From positions 23,784,611-23,848,610 of the forward strand of contig CAXKWD010000013.1 in the NCBI GenBank assembly GCA_964059195.1: a stretch of DNA of 64,000 nucleotides, written 5' to 3'. Position 1 is the first letter of the stretch. The number at the start of each line of letters is the position of its first letter. Below the pieces are notes generated by a model that was not told the origin of the DNA, ran no database searches, and saw only the letters and a list, made by a program, of their open reading frames with translations. This document shows, piece by piece, positions 1 through 12,089 of this stretch. The DNA is from Ectobius pallidus (Eukaryota; Arthropoda; Insecta; Blattodea; Ectobiidae). Both the position numbers and the translations under genes were made by a program.

Positions 1-579
1 ATTTTGATAAAAATTGAAAATTTTGACATTCACTATGCCTTTTCTAATGTGAAATTTCTCATGGTGATCGTAAAATCTTCATTCTTGGTTGGTGAAGAGC
101 GTCGTAAATATGTTGGCAGCAGTACACGTGAAAAACAATAACAGCTGTTAGCTGTCTGATAATAGTTATTTATGTAACAAGTACGCAAAGCAAGGCTTTA
201 GCGGACGAATTTAGTATTTCGGACAAGGCGTCTGAAATACTTGATGAGTGTGATAAAATTTTTGCGTACATGGTGCTTACAATAGTTTTTAGTAAAACTT
301 CTCTAACTTTACAACGAGCTCAGTTCTTCACTCATATTCAATGCTTTTGCGTAAAAAAAGAAAAGATAATGGCGCATTTATCAGTAGTGCATGTTTGTAA
401 ACTTGGATTGCTGTGGATTGTTTATTTCCTTAAAAAAAGTTTAAAGACATCGTTAAGATAATAAGTTATTGTTGATTAATTAAACTAAATATGTTTACTT
501 CAATGCAAATTACACGTCATTTTATCATATTTTCCGCAACAAAACTTTGTGTGCCTTGTTAATAGAAGCAATCGTACAA
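1..579. other. No recognisable feature
   Basis: AT-rich unique-looking DNA. The 63-residue open frame at 270-461 has no recognisable motif. Confidence 0.5.
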
Positions 580-694
580 GAAGCTCATCTGAAACTCCTT
601 CAATCCAACTACTACTCGTGGTCGTGTTTCTTTCTGTCTCTGGTTGAGTGTAAGAGAAGGCCTTAAGGCATTAACGCTGCCAGATTAAATAAAG

Positions 695-727
<33 letters not shown>

Positions 728-745
728 ATCTTGTCAATTGGACAT
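580..745 (+). mobile_element. 3' end of a 5'-truncated LINE with (ATT)n tail
   Basis: The segment contains GTGTAAGAGAAGGCCTTAAG followed by a short conserved-looking block (GCCAGATTAAATAAAG) and then an (ATT)n run. This is the form of the 3' end of non-LTR retrotransposons common in insects, where a GGCCTTA-rich 3' UTR leads into a simple-repeat tail. No reverse transcriptase coding remains upstream, so it would be a 5'-truncated copy. The clade cannot be assigned from this piece. Confidence 0.6.
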
Positions 746-1314
746 CTTGTATTCAATAAATAAGTTGATAATATTTTAAGTCTTTTTATGTGAGTATAGA
801 CTATTATTGGAATATTCAATGACCAAATAAGTTTGTGGTGGTATGGGAACGATACTTTTTATACTGGTCGAGTAATATAAAAAATGTCATCTACTAGTTG
901 TAACTAATGAAGGTTTTTGACTTTTATCACATTTTAGGTATACATCTTACTGCAGCGTATATATTTTAGGCATATTGAAATTTTACACACAATATAACCA
1001 AATCAGAATACAGTTGAAACATTTGTTATATTAAGTTGATTACTGGAACATAGTAAATTAGTTGTAAATTAATGGCAAACGTTTTTGGTGTCTTTGTTTT
1101 ATATTGATGGTATAAGGTGGTCTATCGATTACAAAATAAATGAAAATTTAATTTTGATCTATATTTTTAATCATATTAAAGATCCCCCTTTAAAATGGAA
1201 AAAATGTTTCCTCAGGACCCTATACTTGAGAGGTTAGTACAGAGACTCGATATGCTAGTATGTGGGAGGAGCTTGATCGTATTTAGAAATCATTTCATAT
1301 CAGACTGGATTTCT

Positions 1315-1580
1315 GCATTACGATGATGATGATGATGATGATGATGTGCTCTACCCAGGGGCAAGCCCAGGCCCGGTACGAAGTCATGGGAGGATGACCA
1401 TGACTCCTCCAAAGTTCTTCCATGCATGGGGTGATACCGAGAAGAACTGCCATCGTATCTTACGGGGTAGAAATTAAGTGATGACACAGCACCTAGTCCT
1501 GAACCCAGGAAGGAAATTTCCTCTACTTGTAAATCCCCGACCGGGTGGAAGGCAGCCACTTCGGCGGACTGCACAATATA
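1315..1580 (-). mobile_element. Minus-strand retroposon with (ATC)n tail
   Basis: A GC-richer block of about 240 bp is bordered at its low-coordinate side by (ATG)n, which becomes an (ATC)n 3' tail when read on the minus strand. On that strand it includes CCGGTCGGGGATTT and GGGTTCAGGACTAGG. A partial second copy lies at 4664-4728 on the plus strand, which supports a dispersed repeat. The 100-residue open frame over it is rich in histidine only because of the microsatellite and is not a gene. Confidence 0.6.
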
Positions 1581-1710
1581 AGTTTTATCCAACTAATTAA
1601 GCTAGTAGTAGAGAGAGGAGACTGCAATCACACGCACAGATCGGCACTTCGCTGCAACTTTAACTATTTTACAGAGTGAGATTAGATAAGTTAATCATTT
1701 CCTGTTAATT

Positions 1711-1732
1711 CACACACACACACACACACACA
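1711..1732. repeat. (CA)n microsatellite
   Basis: About eleven CA units in a row. Confidence 0.95.
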
Positions 1733-2403
1733 TAACTGAAATAACAATGTAATCTATTTATAAAGCTACTTCCATCCCGATTATAACCAAATTTGTTATT
1801 GTCATGTTTGATTCTCCAGGATCGATTTTCCACGATTCACTCAAAGTTTTGAGTTAAAAATGACTACTCTCATTAAACCAGTACAGTATAAATGAGCTTC
1901 CTAACTTGATATGAATACTGAAATAACTTAATAAATTTTTAAATATTGTTCGGCCAGGATATTGCAACTAAAGTTTACTTTTCCCCCCATGTTCCCTCCA
2001 ATTAGAGCAGGGCACGAGATTTCTGGTTGCCACTGGCGATCAGAATTCTGAGGCGGGTGACAAAAAATCATTTTTGATAAAGTTCTTCATTATTTAGTTT
2101 TAGTTTGGGCAGTAGACATTTACACAGCAGTCCTTTGACATGAACAAGTTGACTGAATAATCGTATGTACTCGGAAGCGTTCGGAAATAGCTTTAAGTTA
2201 CTATACAATTCAATACAAATTTGAATTTCCTACGATATTTTCGATGGTTTTGTTTTTCTGCGTTTTATAGCCAAGTTTTGCTACAGATCCTCTAGCAAAA
2301 ACCAATGTATTTTGTGTTTTGCTTTTGTTTCCTACAGCCGTTAAAACTTAGGTGAAATAAATCCAGAAATATTTTGTTAGTTTCAGTAATTTGTTACAAC
2401 TTA

Positions 2404-2548
2404 CTGTCCGTGCATTTAGACGAGAGCACTGTAAACACAATGCGCAGTGGAATCAGTCATCACCTGATTCATATAGCAACACACTCCCCTTCCGTCCCGC
2501 CCTATCTCTGCGGCGCATGCAAGTGCACACGTCTAAATGCACAGGCTG
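2404..2548. mobile_element. Short MITE-like inverted repeat
   Basis: The left arm GTGCATTTAGACGAGAGCAC and the right arm (reverse complement GTGCATTTAGACGTGTGCAC) match at 18 of 20 positions about 145 bp apart. The interior is more GC-rich than the flanks. No clean target duplication was found, so the superfamily is open. Confidence 0.6.
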
Positions 2549-2549
2549 T

Positions 2550-3521
2550 AGTTGGTGACAAAAATAACACACTAGCATTTAGTTTTTTTTTAATAGGGGA
2601 TAGTTCAGTTATAGTGTGTTTTTATTTAATAATTCATGTATTATATTTTTCATATGTTCAAGGGATATAATTGTGTCGTAACATTTTATATGTAAAGAAC
2701 AAATAAGGATGGGACGTAGTTATCCATTAAAAAAAGACCATACTATAATATTATGTAACAACAACGGCGACATTTTACTATTTTACACAATATAACATAA
2801 TATGCTATAGTATATGAAGGGTCCAGGGAATAAACGTGACAACGGCCACTTCTTTCCATGTTGAGATAGAGCACAACATGTACTTTCAACGAATGCATTT
2901 CACACAGGGGAAGAACTTGTTCAGTTCAGTGATATTGGCGAAGAGAATCTGTAAGTTCTACCGAGGAACAACATGTCATGTCCACACAAACAAGGGAAAT
3001 ACTTGACTTGAAAAATTAAAATATTCGTTTAAGTACACAGCCTGATTTTTCTACACTCGTACTGCGACAACTCTGCGTTTTCAACGTGAATTATTTTAAA
3101 ATTATTTTATTGTGTAGTAAAGCAGGGCAGTTTGAATACAGTAATGTCATCAGAAGAGAAAAGTGCAAAGAAACGCCTTACAAAAAAGCGAAATAAGTAT
3201 GAGAGGTTAAATGATATAACAGAGAAATTAGAAATACAGAGCCACTGGACTTAACAAGTTTTCTCATTTGAAAATTGGCTGTTATTTCTGTATTTCCTTA
3301 CTTTTCTCATTTAGAAACAATTTGTTTCCATTTTAAGTAAACAAGTGATTCAAATTACAGTATTATATGTATTACATAAAGAATACAATCCCTTATGTAA
3401 CATTATTGAGTCTTGAAAGTTTAAAATTCATCTCGTGAACATTTTTAGTTTTGGTATTTGTCATGTTCATCCATCCCCTAGACTCTTCATATACCTATAA
3501 CCATTATACAATACTCAACAA
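2550..3521. other. No firm feature
   Basis: AT-rich DNA. A short frame starting at 3145 (36 residues, begins MSSEEKSAKKRLTKKRNKYE) is basic and could be a scrap of a transposase N-terminus, but nothing around it supports a gene. Confidence 0.3.
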
Positions 3522-3560
3522 TAATAATAATAATAATAATAATAATAATTATTATTATTT
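3522..3560. repeat. (AAT)n/(ATT)n compound microsatellite
   Basis: A run of AAT units turns directly into ATT units, forming a small perfect palindrome. Confidence 0.9.
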
Positions 3561-3913
3561 TACAAATGAAACACTCAGAGAAATTAAATTAAAATCGTGG
3601 TAATTTAATTTCAATAACAATGAGGAGAAGTAAGCAGGAGGTGTGAGCATTATGTAGCCTACAGAGGAGGGTGGCATTAAGCTTTAGCCAAGCTATATGC
3701 ATTATTTCTGTGTAATATCAAAGTAGGAAATTTCATTAGGAAACAGGGCGGCACGACTGTTTCACATAAAATGTACTCAGGATCCTTTTAGTTGGCAGCG
3801 GGAGTAAACATGCAGGGGCAAAATGCCGTCCGTGTATAGCAATACTCTTCAAATCGCATTTTCTTTAATAGGAAAGAGGATAGTAATGACACAAGTATCA
3901 TAACTTTCATCGT

Positions 3914-3975
3914 GGTATCGTTCCAATAACGAGTGATTAAAATTGGTATCGTTCCAATAACGAGTGATTAAAATT
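3914..3975 (+). repeat. Tandem duplication, 31-bp unit x2
   Basis: The unit begins GGTATCGTTCCAATAACGAG and is repeated head to tail without visible mismatch, suggesting a recent duplication. Confidence 0.95.
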
Positions 3976-4175
3976 AACATCATTTATCCAAACATATTGT
4001 GCACTGAAATTGTAGCTATCACACAATAAAATTACTTGTAAAGCTTGCAAAACTTTTGAGTGTAAACAAAAAACAAAGTACTGTACTGTGTAAATAAGAA
4101 GTATTATCTAGGCATTTTAACACACATATTTTGTTGGCGTAAACTTGGATACAGAACATTATGGGACGTAATTAT

Positions 4176-4974
4176 TAGACCTGGGATTTTAAGGCAAATT
4201 CCTATTTTGTTTCTTATGAAATAACATGAAAATTTTTAAATATGTTGACATTTCATGATATATCACTTATATTTATAGAGTTTTATAGTGCCCTAAAATG
4301 CCTATTTGGACCTTTGGAGCCTATTTTTACTATTTTTGTGCCTAAAATGTCTATTTTGTACATTTAAGATAAAATTCAACTTCTGTAACTTTTACAATCA
4401 TTTAATGGACATCCCTGAATGAAGGGCAGAGCAGCAGAGGGTGGGTTTTTCACAGAAACTTGATTTTCCCAAACAATTGTCGCCAAAGGAATGCTGACTG
4501 ACGGGGGGAGGATTCGCTCAAAACAAGTAGCAGGTATATTGTAAGAAGGGTCATACTGTGTCAATGTTTCATATAATCCAAAACTGTTTTTGATAAATGT
4601 ATTTTTAATTCTGTCTTAATTTTGCAATTATTTCTGTTAAGAATAGGTATACCACGTCTTTTAAAGTCCGGGTCGGGGATTTTTCAGTAGTGAAAGATCC
4701 CCTCCCCGGGTTCAGGACTGGGTGTTAGGTTAAGTCTTAGGTTAAGATAATGCACATTGTGCGCGATTCCTAAATTAAAATTAAAGTAAAAAAAAAAAGA
4801 TCACATTACAGTTGAAGAGCACATTGTAGTATTTTAACGTCTATTTTCTATTTACACATTTTTAAAGCTTATTTTAAGTGCCTATTTTCTCTTTTAAAAG
4901 CGTATTTACTTGTTTTAAAAGCCTATTTTAGGTGCCTAAAAACTAATTTTTTAGAGTCTAAAATCCCAGGTCTA
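4176..4974. mobile_element. Non-autonomous hAT element (799 bp, TSD GTAATTAT)
   Basis: Ends TAGACCTGGGATTTTA and its inverted copy TAAAATCCCAGGTCTA are flanked by a perfect 8-bp duplication GTAATTAT (4168-4175 and 4975-4982). An 8-bp duplication with TA-G-type ends is the hallmark of the hAT superfamily. The subterminal parts are packed with variants of GCCTATTTT and its complement CCTAAAA, likely transposase-binding repeats. There is no transposase coding. A fragment of another repeat (4664-4728) lies inside. Confidence 0.9.
4664..4728 (+). repeat. Fragment related to the retroposon at 1315-1580
   Basis: It shares GGGTCGGGGATTT and GGTTCAGGACT with the minus strand of 1490-1550, with divergence between. 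It sits inside the hAT element 4176-4974, so it was inserted into, or captured by, that element. Confidence 0.6.
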
Positions 4975-5065
4975 GTAATTATAGGCTTGTAAAGGACATG
5001 GGACAGTATGGGATAAACTCTTAGCATGTTTATGGTGCGTGATACTTAAAATATTGTCCCAATTA

Positions 5066-6423
5066 CGCCGGGTTTCCGAAACGTAAGATATCTACTAGAT
5101 GGCATTATTCAATCCGTAAGCGTTTCTAAAACGTTCGATGGCGGCTAATCGTTCGATGACACGCCCTACAAACTATCGCACCATAAATCACTAGATATCT
5201 GGCGAAACGGTAGATAAACACGCAACATGGCGGAAATGCGAAATATTTATGTTGATGTATGTTTCGTTATTATGTTAGCATTTAATCTTACATTATGTTA
5301 CTAGCTTGTTATGGTATTAAAATTAAAAGTAGTAATGAAGCTGGCATTGGTTATTAATTTGTGTGTGAAATAATTCATAATACTGTACTAGACAAATTGT
5401 ATATTATCGGTTAGATGAACTTTGTTATAGCCTAGGCTATTAATGTATCCATCGTTTATTTGTATTAATTTCATTTTCTGTTGTAAGTTAATACTTTAAG
5501 AAAACATCGCGAATATTAATTCACATCATATTTTCTTGCTGGTCATCTTCAATGCCAGATCGTATAAGGCCTAGGTCTATACAGAAGTAAATATTCCCTG
5601 AAAGAAATACAGCAATCCTTTCAAGAAGTAGCCTACGATGATATTCAGATTCGGAAAAAATGTAGCTTAAGTATATTAATTTTATTTTCTGATGCAACAC
5701 TAATGAAGAAAATATTGCCATTTTACAGCACGAATATTAATACATAATCATCATCTTTCTCGTCATCTTCATCCTGAGGCAATAATTAGGCCTAGAGATG
5801 TGTAAAGCAAAAAGTATTCCCTGAAAGAATTAGATCTTTGACGATAATGAGTTTCGGAAAGAATCAGGCTGTCAAAGCAATGACCTGTGGATAAATAGGC
5901 CATCATATTAAATAAGGAACAACTGCAAGCATGCCTTTTTCAGCGTTAAATTGCCCATCATTAGAATTGGGAACAACCATCGAAGCATTCCTTTCTGTGG
6001 TAAATTAGCTATAGCTTAATTAATGTGTTACGTTTTACGCATTATGTTGTCAGATTGTGATGGGTGACATTTTTCTCTAATGCACAAGTCTCGAAATCGA
6101 AATTATCGTAGTTTATCTCACGTTTTAAATTAATTTTAGCAGAGAAACAGCAGACAAGAAAAAGCAGAAAGCAGAAAGATAATTCAGCCATTTTGAATAG
6201 AATAGCAAGAAGCGTTCCGATTGGTTGCTGCTCAATCACGGCCAACTTGATATTAGAGTAAGCACCGTGTCTCCATCTATTGACAAAGTGCTCAACTCAT
6301 TTATCTGACATTAGCTATTGCTTGAGCAAAGGAAGGTGAAATGGGAAGGTGTTTATCGAGTCTATAAATGTATAGAACGATTAGCTGTCTAGAAGATATC
6401 TGGAGCTTTTTTGCAACCGGGCC
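5066..6423. mobile_element. PIF/Harbinger-like element (1358 bp, TSD TTA)
   Basis: The left end CGCCGGGTTTCCGAAAC and the right end (reverse complement GGCCCGGTTGCAAAA) are imperfect inverted repeats. The flanking trinucleotide is TTA on both sides (5063-5065 and 6424-6426). Three-base TWA duplications with G/C-rich ends are typical of PIF/Harbinger. AGATATCT recurs subterminally on both sides. No transposase is recognisable. The centre carries an imperfect internal duplication (5512-5868). Confidence 0.65.
5512..5868 (+). repeat. Imperfect internal duplication, period about 222 bp
   Basis: The first copy (5512-5675) and second copy (5733-5868) share GAATATTAAT, GTCATCTTCA, TATTCCCTGAAAGAA, then TTCGGAAA in the same order. 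They are diverged and partly deleted relative to each other. Confidence 0.65.
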
Positions 6424-6587
6424 TTAACAAGGCAGACAGGGACATGGAACAAAATGAAACACAAATCTCAATTTACTAAAAAAAAAATGGGTATGCCTGT
6501 TTATAGGGTAGACAATGAGTGCAAGTACCGAGCATCAGATTTCTTAACCCTAATTTTAAAATCATCAGCAAGCAGCGGCATTACCTA

Positions 6588-6813
6588 TCTTTCGGATATA
6601 TTTTTGTCGTTAGCATTTTATAAACAGCACTTTCATTTTGACTGTCACTGTACTCTATTGACGCAAGCTTACGTAAAGCTGGATGGATTCTACACAACTT
6701 TCTTTCGGATATATTTTTGTCGTGAGTACCTTGTAAACAGCACTTTCATTTTGACTGTCACTGTACTCTATTGACGCAAGCTTACGTAAAGCTGAAAGGA
6801 TTCTGCACAACTA
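6588..6813 (+). repeat. Tandem duplication, 113-bp unit x2
   Basis: The unit starts near TCTTTCGGATATATTTTTGT and runs through TGACGCAAGCTTACGTAAAG to CACAACT. The two units differ at only a few bases. The long open frame over it is a by-product of the duplication. Confidence 0.95.
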
Positions 6814-7144
6814 GACAAATAATGAACTCGCGATATTAAACATGTTTCCAACATGGTGTGTCTGCAAAAAAGAGACGTTCTGTAATATTTAGAGATACTT
6901 AGTTTTCGTGAATGACAGATTCATGAATTGAGGTTATTAGTTTTATAGACTGATAGCTCTCTTGTGTGAAACTCTTCTACACCGAAATACTGTTGTTTTA
7001 CACTTGCGGAAAATAATTTTCGTTTTTATTACGACTATTTTTCCTTTTATGAACGAAATCTAATTTTTCAGTGCAAATGTTTAGAAAGGAATTTCGTTAA
7101 ATCAGGGTGTCCACTAAAGGCCTTTCATTTGCAGATTTTAACTA

Positions 7145-8194
7145 CAGTCAACCTTCGATATAGTGCCACCATCCTTTCTCTAACATTTAGTGGCACAAAG
7201 AGATGGTGGCACTAAAACGAAATTTAGTTTTTAAAATAAAAACGGCTATATTAATTTACTGTACTTTATTAAGAAAAAAATTAAATAAAAGGGAAATAGA
7301 GAACTTTAGCACAAAATAAAATGCTGTACAGTAACTCAATTTATTACAGTTGATGTCCAGTGTTACAGTACATAAAGGGGGTTGAAAATCATGTTGGGTC
7401 CATGTAAGTGACTAACTGTGACTGAGTAACTGTAATGTAGTGTTTAGATCTGAATGGACACTGGACTAAAAGAAGTGAAAGTTTGGAATGTCTCATTGTA
7501 TGAAGGGCTCTTTCTACCTGGTCCACCCTCACGCAGCTGCGTGATGATGAAGCAGACGCAGAAGAAAGTGATGATGCAGGTGACGTAGAGGACGAAGATA
7601 CAAATTTATAGGTATTTACCTCTTGTTGTAAAATGTAATGAAAACTCTTTGCTATTTTGTGCATTTAAAATTTTAAAAATTATTTTTAATTTCGCAATTT
7701 ATATTATAATCTTGTTTCATGGTTTAATATCATTTATATATCAACTTTACAGAAGAAAACAATTAAACAAATAAAAAAGGTTACTTATATGCGAGAAATA
7801 ATTTTTTTCCCCTCTAGATTTGAATTCTGGACCACTGCGCGCAGACTGTCTGTCCGACTTCTTAACATAGCTTCCTCATCCACCGCACTACATTTACAGT
7901 TAGTGGCAGGGGAACACTCACTTCTTGGAAATACAGTATAGTATGTTTCTTAAATAATCTTCCTAAAGCTCACACCAGTTTTAAAAGAATTATGCAACTG
8001 AAAGAAAAATCACTGCAAGCCATAGTTTGCAAAAATCTTGTCTTATATTCACTGGCACTAAATTAATTGGCACGGTAACGAGTTTTCTGATGTATTAAAA
8101 TACATTATATTATATGGCATTATATTACATTACATTTATTGGCACAGTGCGAGGGTGGCACTGTAAAGAGGGGCATTATATCGAGGGTTGAATG
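7145..8194. mobile_element. Tigger/pogo-like DNA transposon remnant (1050 bp, TA target)
   Basis: The left end CAGTCAACCTTCGATATAGT and the right end (reverse complement CATTCAACCCTCGATATAAT) match at 16 of 20 positions and are flanked by TA (7143-7144 and 8195-8196). CAxTxAACCTCGATATA ends are characteristic of the pogo/Tigger group of Tc1/mariner. GTGGCAC words recur just inside both ends. Most of the transposase is missing. Confidence 0.8.
7478..7611 (+). pseudogene. Possible acidic C-terminal tail of a Tigger-like transposase
   Basis: The plus-strand frame ending at the TAG at 7609-7611 reads LRDDEADAEESDDAGDVED. This acidic tail, close to one end of a Tigger-like element, is what would be left of a transposase C-terminus after internal deletion. 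The frame has a stop just upstream. This is inference from composition and position; no catalytic segment is present. Confidence 0.35.
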
Positions 8195-8196
8195 TA

Positions 8197-10639
8197 TTAT
8201 TATCAGTTGGCTACTAACAATTTCTGGACACGAAGATAAACTGGTGGAAGCCGTGATTGAGGATGTTAATGAACAACATCGCAATATTTTCCCTGCACAT
8301 AGAGGGGGCATAGACAAGCAACTTTTGTTACGAGGTTTAAGCTCTATCGATTCAATTTTTCCTATTATAACATAAAATCTCCCAAGGGTTTGCCCGCCAC
8401 TGACTTCTAACATTTGAAATAATGATAAACAAACGAACAGTGAATTTGTTATAGTAGTCGGGTCAACTGTGAAAAAAATGATCGATAGGCCTATATTCCA
8501 ACACCAGGAAAAGAACACAAACGGAACTTCGTTATTAACAGAGTTATGAATAAAAAAACTAACGCAGTAGAGGGCACTCTTGTGGTTAGTCTGTAAATTT
8601 TGCAGATTATGAAAACTCTAAATTATGATAGGCTTCCGCTGTTGATGAATGATTAAAAATCAGGTTCTTGTCGATCACTAAGAAGGCGTGAAGTCAATCT
8701 AATGAAAGTTTTATTCCTTCCTCGCTTCATTATTGACTTATGAGCACCAAACTGTAATAACTTTAATGCCCTGCAGCACCCACATTTTACGTCATAGAGT
8801 ATAAAATCTCCTAATAAAAGTTGCTTAGGGAAAATTTTTCGGTATTGTTCATAAACGCCCTGTACATTATGTAACCTGGATATAAACTGCGCCATAAGTG
8901 TAATTGGCTTTATTGATAAATAATAGTCAATTTGTGATATTAAAAAAAAAAGAAAGAAACACGGATATGTAGCCAACTTTTGTACCGAAATTTGGCATTT
9001 TTATTCATCGTAAAATAGGATGCCTAGTAGGGATGGGGTATTGGAAGAAATATATCGATATTGAAATCGGTTACTAATAGGCCTATCGATAACAGCATAA
9101 CATACACAAATAGACATACTTAATACAATTGATATCACTTCATTACTTCCCTATAGAATAGCGAATACTTAAGATAATACATTGTCTTCTATCTTTCTTT
9201 CAAACTTTGAGTTTTAAGAAAGTTTATGTAAAACGAAATTTTATATCTTCCGTCACGTAGCCTGATTTTACGGATCTGATATAGAATGAATATGGAAGAC
9301 AACAGAAAGTAACGAGAATCAAGATTAGACTTCCATCACTCTTTAAGAGGCTGTATTGTATGGTAGCCTATTCTATCTTTTTACCAGATATGAATAGGCA
9401 ACATCATAGATTCAGGAAGAATGGCATATCCTAACACTACAAAGGTACTTACGGAGCACCCTGTCCCGAGTAGATGTACAGTGTTTACCGGTCACAAAGT
9501 ACAACACTTTAGGGGGTTACCTATCCGCAATCTTGGCCGCAACTTGGCATATACAACTGCCCCCTGAGCAGTCACTTTGCTTCTATTGCACATACACAAA
9601 TATTTTGGAAGGGCTATTCTGTTGCTTCTCTCTAAGCTCGCTTCCTCCTCACAGCGCTGCTGTAATTTGCTCATAACTTTCTGCTACAATACCTTCAGAA
9701 GCAAATTAAACAAGATAAGATAGAACAGAAAAATTAAAATATGAAGGAAGAAGAATGGAAAAACAAAGACTGCCAAATAAAGCGAGGAAAAAAAACGAAA
9801 AGGAGTAATGAAGAAAAGGGAATATTAAATGCATTATTAGATAGTTGATTAGACTAATAACTCAATTTTACGTAAAGGCCAAAGCCAGAACCACACTTCA
9901 GGTGAAGAGATAACAAATGAGAGTAGCGGAGGAGTGTGGGAGAAAACTTGTGAGGATTTTCATTTAAATAATGGAATCCAGCCTTAGCTTTGCATAGGGG
10001 CTACTGGTCAAGATCTACTAGTTCAAGTCTCAATTAGTCCACTTGGCAAACTAGGGAGTATGGCCGGGACTTACTCCTAAATACTTTTAAAACATGAGAA
10101 AGATGACATTATGACCTTAAAATTCATTAATAATTACGATAAAAATTACTTAAAAATGAAACACGGTTTATGAAAAAACGAAATATAGATTCTGAATGAA
10201 ATGTTACAGTAAGGCTTGAGTGTAAATAACCCTGGAGTAGGCTACAGCAGGTTGCGGTAGACCAAGTGCTCTTGTCCGAACCCTCACGCTCTCTTTTTCT
10301 TTCAAAAGTCGTTAATGGAAATGACAACTTATTGTTTCATCAGTCTCAAGTTCAAACATTATTTATGTAGTGGGAGAAGGCTTGCCATAGAACTCCAACA
10401 ACCCTAGCCTACATCATTCCCCAATATTTTTTAAATTGAATTTTACCGTTATTTTGAGAATCAATTAAAAGGAGCTAGAAATGACACAACCCATTGTTAT
10501 TTTTCGATAGAACGCCCCTACAATTGGGGCTTAGCAATAAAATGCCATATTTTGGAGAAAACTATATAAACATCCCGAAATAATGGTCTATAAAATTAGT
10601 TTCATTTGCAGAGTGATGCTTAATGTCTATGTGTCTATG
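8197..10639. other. No recognisable gene or repeat boundary
   Basis: AT-rich DNA. Open frames at 8653-8976 and 9492-9674 (minus) show no known motif. A GTAAGT-like donor on the minus strand at 9448-9453 has no convincing exon upstream of it. Confidence 0.5.
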
Positions 10640-10865
10640 AAATTTTTACTTGCTTGGGGGTGGGGGGTTACGTCTGGGGTTACTCGTAGTTATGTAAATA
10701 ATAGAATATAGTTATTTCAATTGGGTTTTTATGGGGTAATAATTTAAGTGTATGCAGTGAGCACGTATGGTCGACACCGACCCGTGCGCCGGTTAATGTA
10801 AATAATGTGGTTTATATGTGAGAATTTTTTGTGAGAAATAAATACACTACTGCTACTACTACTTT
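10640..10865 (+). repeat. Possible retroposon 3' end with (CTA)n tail
   Basis: A block with GTCGACACCGACCCGTGCG is followed by AATAAATACACTACTG and a short CTA run. This resembles a LINE or SINE 3' end. No second copy was seen in the window. Confidence 0.3.
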
Positions 10866-11604
10866 CAATACAGGATCTCCTTTGTATCATCAGAAAAGGG
10901 AAGCAAAGTCATTGAAATCCGGGCCCTACTAGGAAATATGTAGACAAGAAAGGGAGGTAGAGAGAGATTGTGAACGCTCATGAAATGTCCACCTGATACC
11001 ATACACTACATTCCTACCATCGCACCCAGAGACTGACATCAGCTACTTCAGTTCGATTGTAGCTGTCCTGCTACATCCTTCTCTCCAAGACCTTATCCTT
11101 AATAAAGGAACTATATTGACAGAGGTGTAAGTTATATATAGGGAAAAGAATGCAAAAGAGATATGTAGGAAAATGATGAGAAAGAGCAATGAAAACAAAA
11201 AGACGTCCAAAATAAAAAAGAGGAAAACCAGAGATGATAGCCAAAGAGAGGAAAAGAGCGATGAAAAGATAAGAAAGGACTAGAAAACTCGGAATACGGC
11301 GATATAAACAAGGAAATGAAAAGAAGAAAAAGATAGGACTGGAAGGTTCGAAACTATTAATAATATCAAAATGTCTAAGTACTGCATTCACAAGAAAGTT
11401 GGCAATGTGTACGACTCTTCCCCTTTTTAAAAATAAAATTCTGTTAAAATCAGGGCATTCATAGTCTTTTCATTACTCAGTCATAAGATAAGAGTTTGAC
11501 TTCCCTTTTCTACTACCATTCCATCAAATCTTCCTTACAAATTAGAACGTGTAGATGCCTCGATGTTCGAGAATCGAGAGAGAGAGTTCAGGTACACGAA
11601 AGCG
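10866..11604. other. Purine-rich stretch, no gene
   Basis: Around 11150-11340 the plus strand is strongly A/G-rich, which creates a spurious hydrophobic frame on the minus strand. Confidence 0.5.
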
Positions 11605-11730
11605 AACAGGAGCTTCTTGTCCATTTCAATTAATACCTCCGAGAGCAATCTTTTAGTTCTCTGTCATTTTCACCCACGCAAGCACATTTTATCTCCCCTC
11701 TTCTCTATCCCCTAACCTAACGTATGTCTG
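11605..11730 (+). repeat. Dispersed repeat, copy 1 (partner 16228-16352)
   Basis: Starts GAACAGGAGCTTCTTGTCCA and continues through ATTAATACCTCCGAGAG and CACATTTTATCTCCCCTCTT to AACGTATGT. Collinear with the second copy with small indels. Confidence 0.9.
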
Positions 11731-12089
11731 CTTTTATATTTTCTCACTTATACCTTTCCTTTTAAGATTATTCTTTCTGCTATATTTCAATGATGTTTCT
11801 GCTATTGCTGCATCTAAAAGCGAGGCTACCAAAACCTATTACTTTCTGAAGGTAGAGATATTCGAATCGATGCACTGAAAGAAAGTCCATGTAGAGAAAT
11901 AGAAGAATATACGCTATGTTTTATTTATTTATCAATATTTACCTAAGCCTATATTTATTTGAATATTTATTTAATTCCTTCAGGTATTGTAGAAGTATTA
12001 CAGCCATCCCATTATCGAATTACCTGTATTAAGTTAATTAAAAGCTATAATTTACTGTTGACCAAAGCAGTACAGAAATGATTATATTT

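Noticed and set aside
1290..1592. 100-residue minus-strand frame with a histidine run
   Set aside because: The run is a translated (ATG)n microsatellite, and the rest is a dispersed retroposon.
6454..6774. 106-residue plus-strand frame
   Set aside because: It spans a 113-bp tandem duplication whose length is not a multiple of three; no motif or homologue is recognisable.
8120..8518. 132-residue minus-strand frame
   Set aside because: It overlaps the end of the Tigger-like element and its flank; composition is non-protein-like and no domain is visible.
9448..9560. Possible minus-strand exon before a GTAAGT donor
   Set aside because: No frame gives a recognisable peptide and no acceptor with a pyrimidine tract was found.
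11071..11391. Hydrophobic, membrane-like frame on the minus strand
   Set aside because: It is the complement of a purine-rich tract, which forces F/L/S codons.
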